Shown one piece after another: positions 12,360 to 13,322 of a stretch of 13,322 bases of DNA. A model generated the notes under the pieces. The model saw only the letters and a program-made list of their open reading frames with translations, searched no databases and was not told the origin of the DNA. Every line of letters starts with the position of its first letter. The first letter of the stretch is position 1. Made by a program: the position numbers and the translations under genes. Origin of the DNA: an uncultured Erysipelotrichaceae bacterium (GTDB taxonomy: Bacteria > Bacillota_I > Bacilli_A > Erysipelotrichales > Erysipelotrichaceae); the NCBI GenBank assembly GCA_902782505.1, contig CACZNO010000178.1, forward strand, positions 1-13,322. Direction: 5' to 3'.

Positions 12360-13322
12360 ATGGACAAAAAAAGGGCGCAGTGGAGCAATCGAATCGGCTT
12401 TATTTTTGCGGCGACCGGGTCCGCTGTAGGTTTGGGCAACATTTGGAAGTTTCCTGGTAAAGCATACGAAGGAGGCGGCGGCGCTTTCCTTTTATTGTAT
12501 GTGGCAATCGTGGTTCTGATCGGGATCCCGTGCATGTTATCGGAGCTGGCGATCGGACGGGCGAGCCAGTCGAACATGGTCGATGCGTTTTCCAAACTCG
12601 GGCATAAGAAGTTTACCTGGGTCGGATGGGTCGGTTGGATCGCGGCCGTGGTCATCACGTGTTTCTACTTCCATGTCGGAGGATGGGTGCTGCGGTATTT
12701 TGTCGCATATCTGACGGATTCCGCGAACATTTATGCCGATCCGCTGGGATATTTCTACGGAATCCTCGGGTATGATGCGGTAAGCGGGACCTCTGCGTTC
12801 CCGTCAGGAACGATCCTTTACGCGGGGATCTTTACGGCAGCCTGCGCATACATCATCGTGCGCGGGGTAAAAGGCGGCATTGAGAAATTCAATAAGATCG
12901 GAATGCCGGCGCTGTTTCTGCTGCTGATATTGCTGCTGGGAAGGGCGGTCACATTGCACGGCGCATCGGAAGGGATCTTCTACATGCTGCATGTGGACTT
13001 CCGTACGATCAACGGTACGGTGCTGTTAAGCGCGTTATCGCAGGCTTTCTATTCTCTTTCCATCGGTATGTCGATCATGGTGACCTACGGTTCGTATCTT
13101 CCGAAACACGACGATATTGAGAAAAACAGCGTGATCGTCTGCGTCATGGACACCCTGGTCGCTGTTATCGCGGGCTTCATGATCATTCCCGCGGTGTTCG
13201 CGACATTGGGCTCTGGCGCGGTCGGAAAGGGCGGAGGATTCGCGTTTGTCTCTTTGGCGGGCGTGTTCCAGGAGATGCCCGGCGGGGTTTTCTTCGGGAT
13301 TATGTTTTATCTGCTGCTGCTG
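12360..13322 (+). CDS. Neurotransmitter:sodium symporter (SNF) family transporter, 3' end outside window
   Basis: ATG 12360 opens a frame that runs to the right edge (321 codons seen; the family is usually 440-500 residues). Members move amino acids or related amines into the cell with sodium, using the LeuT fold. The first membrane segment carries the family signature ATGSAVGLGNIWKFP (about 18-32), the sodium- and substrate-binding broken helix, followed by EGGGGAF and the ELAIGR segment closing TM2. Further hydrophobic helices near 75-95, 140-160, 180-195, 222-240 and 258-280 fit TM3-TM7. LeuT Arg30 at the outer gate (RFP) is Lys here (KFP). AGGGAG at 12343-12348 is 11 nt from the start, slightly long. 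The substrate is not predictable; MhsT-like amino acids are plausible. Confidence 0.93.
   Translation, partial: MDKKRAQWSNRIGFIFAATGSAVGLGNIWKFPGKAYEGGGGAFLLLYVAIVVLIGIPCMLSELAIGRASQSNMVDAFSKLGHKKFTWVGWVGWIAAVVITCFYFHVGGWVLRYFVAYLTDSANIYADPLGYFYGILGYDAVSGTSAFPSGTILYAGIFTAACAYIIVRGVKGGIEKFNKIGMPALFLLLILLLGRAVTLHGASEGIFYMLHVDFRTINGTVLLSALSQAFYSLSIGMSIMVTYGSYLPKHDDIEKNSVIVCVMDTLVAVIAGFMIIPAVFATLGSGAVGKGGGFAFVSLAGVFQEMPGGVFFGIMFYLLLL

Overview
The window looks like chromosomal DNA of a Bacillota-type (Firmicutes) bacterium. Evidence: strong purine-rich ribosome binding sites before almost every gene, short AT-rich intergenic gaps with compact hairpin-plus-T-run terminators, extended -10 promoters (TGnTATAAT), a YitT/DUF2179 membrane protein, a VanZ-family protein, a lipobox lipoprotein, and a tRNA gene without an encoded CCA. 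Base composition is near half G+C by eye, which would suit an Erysipelotrichia-like or clostridial gut lineage. That placement is a guess. No phage, IS element, CRISPR array or classical defence island is visible.

Layout, left to right. (1) 1-888: the 3' part of a rhamnulokinase gene and its terminator. (2) 889-1139: about 250 bp with no gene I can support. (3) 1140-2996: a large lipoprotein of unknown function. (4) 3101-3892: a short-chain dehydrogenase with its own promoter. It converges on (5) 3918-4997, minus strand: a VanZ-like membrane protein fused to a VOC/glyoxalase-like domain. The two share a bidirectional terminator. (6) From a compact divergent promoter runs glnA (type I, beta-like glutamine synthetase, 5072-6499), followed 13 bp later by a sorbitol/sorbose-phosphate-type zinc dehydrogenase (6513-7772) and a terminator. 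(7) 7857-10304: an 815-residue protein combining an unknown N-terminal region, an adenosine-deaminase-type metallohydrolase and a C-terminal SLOG/DprA-like Rossmann domain. (8) 10342-10412, minus strand: tRNA-Pro(GGG) with its own promoter and terminator. (9) Divergent from it, yitT-like (10508-11365) and an RluA-type pseudouridine synthase (11368-12228) form a tight operon. (10) 12360 to the right edge: the N-terminal two thirds of a neurotransmitter:sodium symporter-family transporter.

Most genes are independent transcription units, so little joint function can be inferred. The clear pairs are glnA with the dehydrogenase and yitT with the pseudouridine synthase. The most unusual items are the deaminase-SLOG fusion protein, which combines a nucleoside-deaminase fold with a nucleotide-binding fold in one chain, and the VanZ-VOC fusion. 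The GSI-beta-type glutamine synthetase, with the insertion and adenylylation tyrosine typical of Proteobacteria and Actinobacteria, is also unexpected in a genome of this style.
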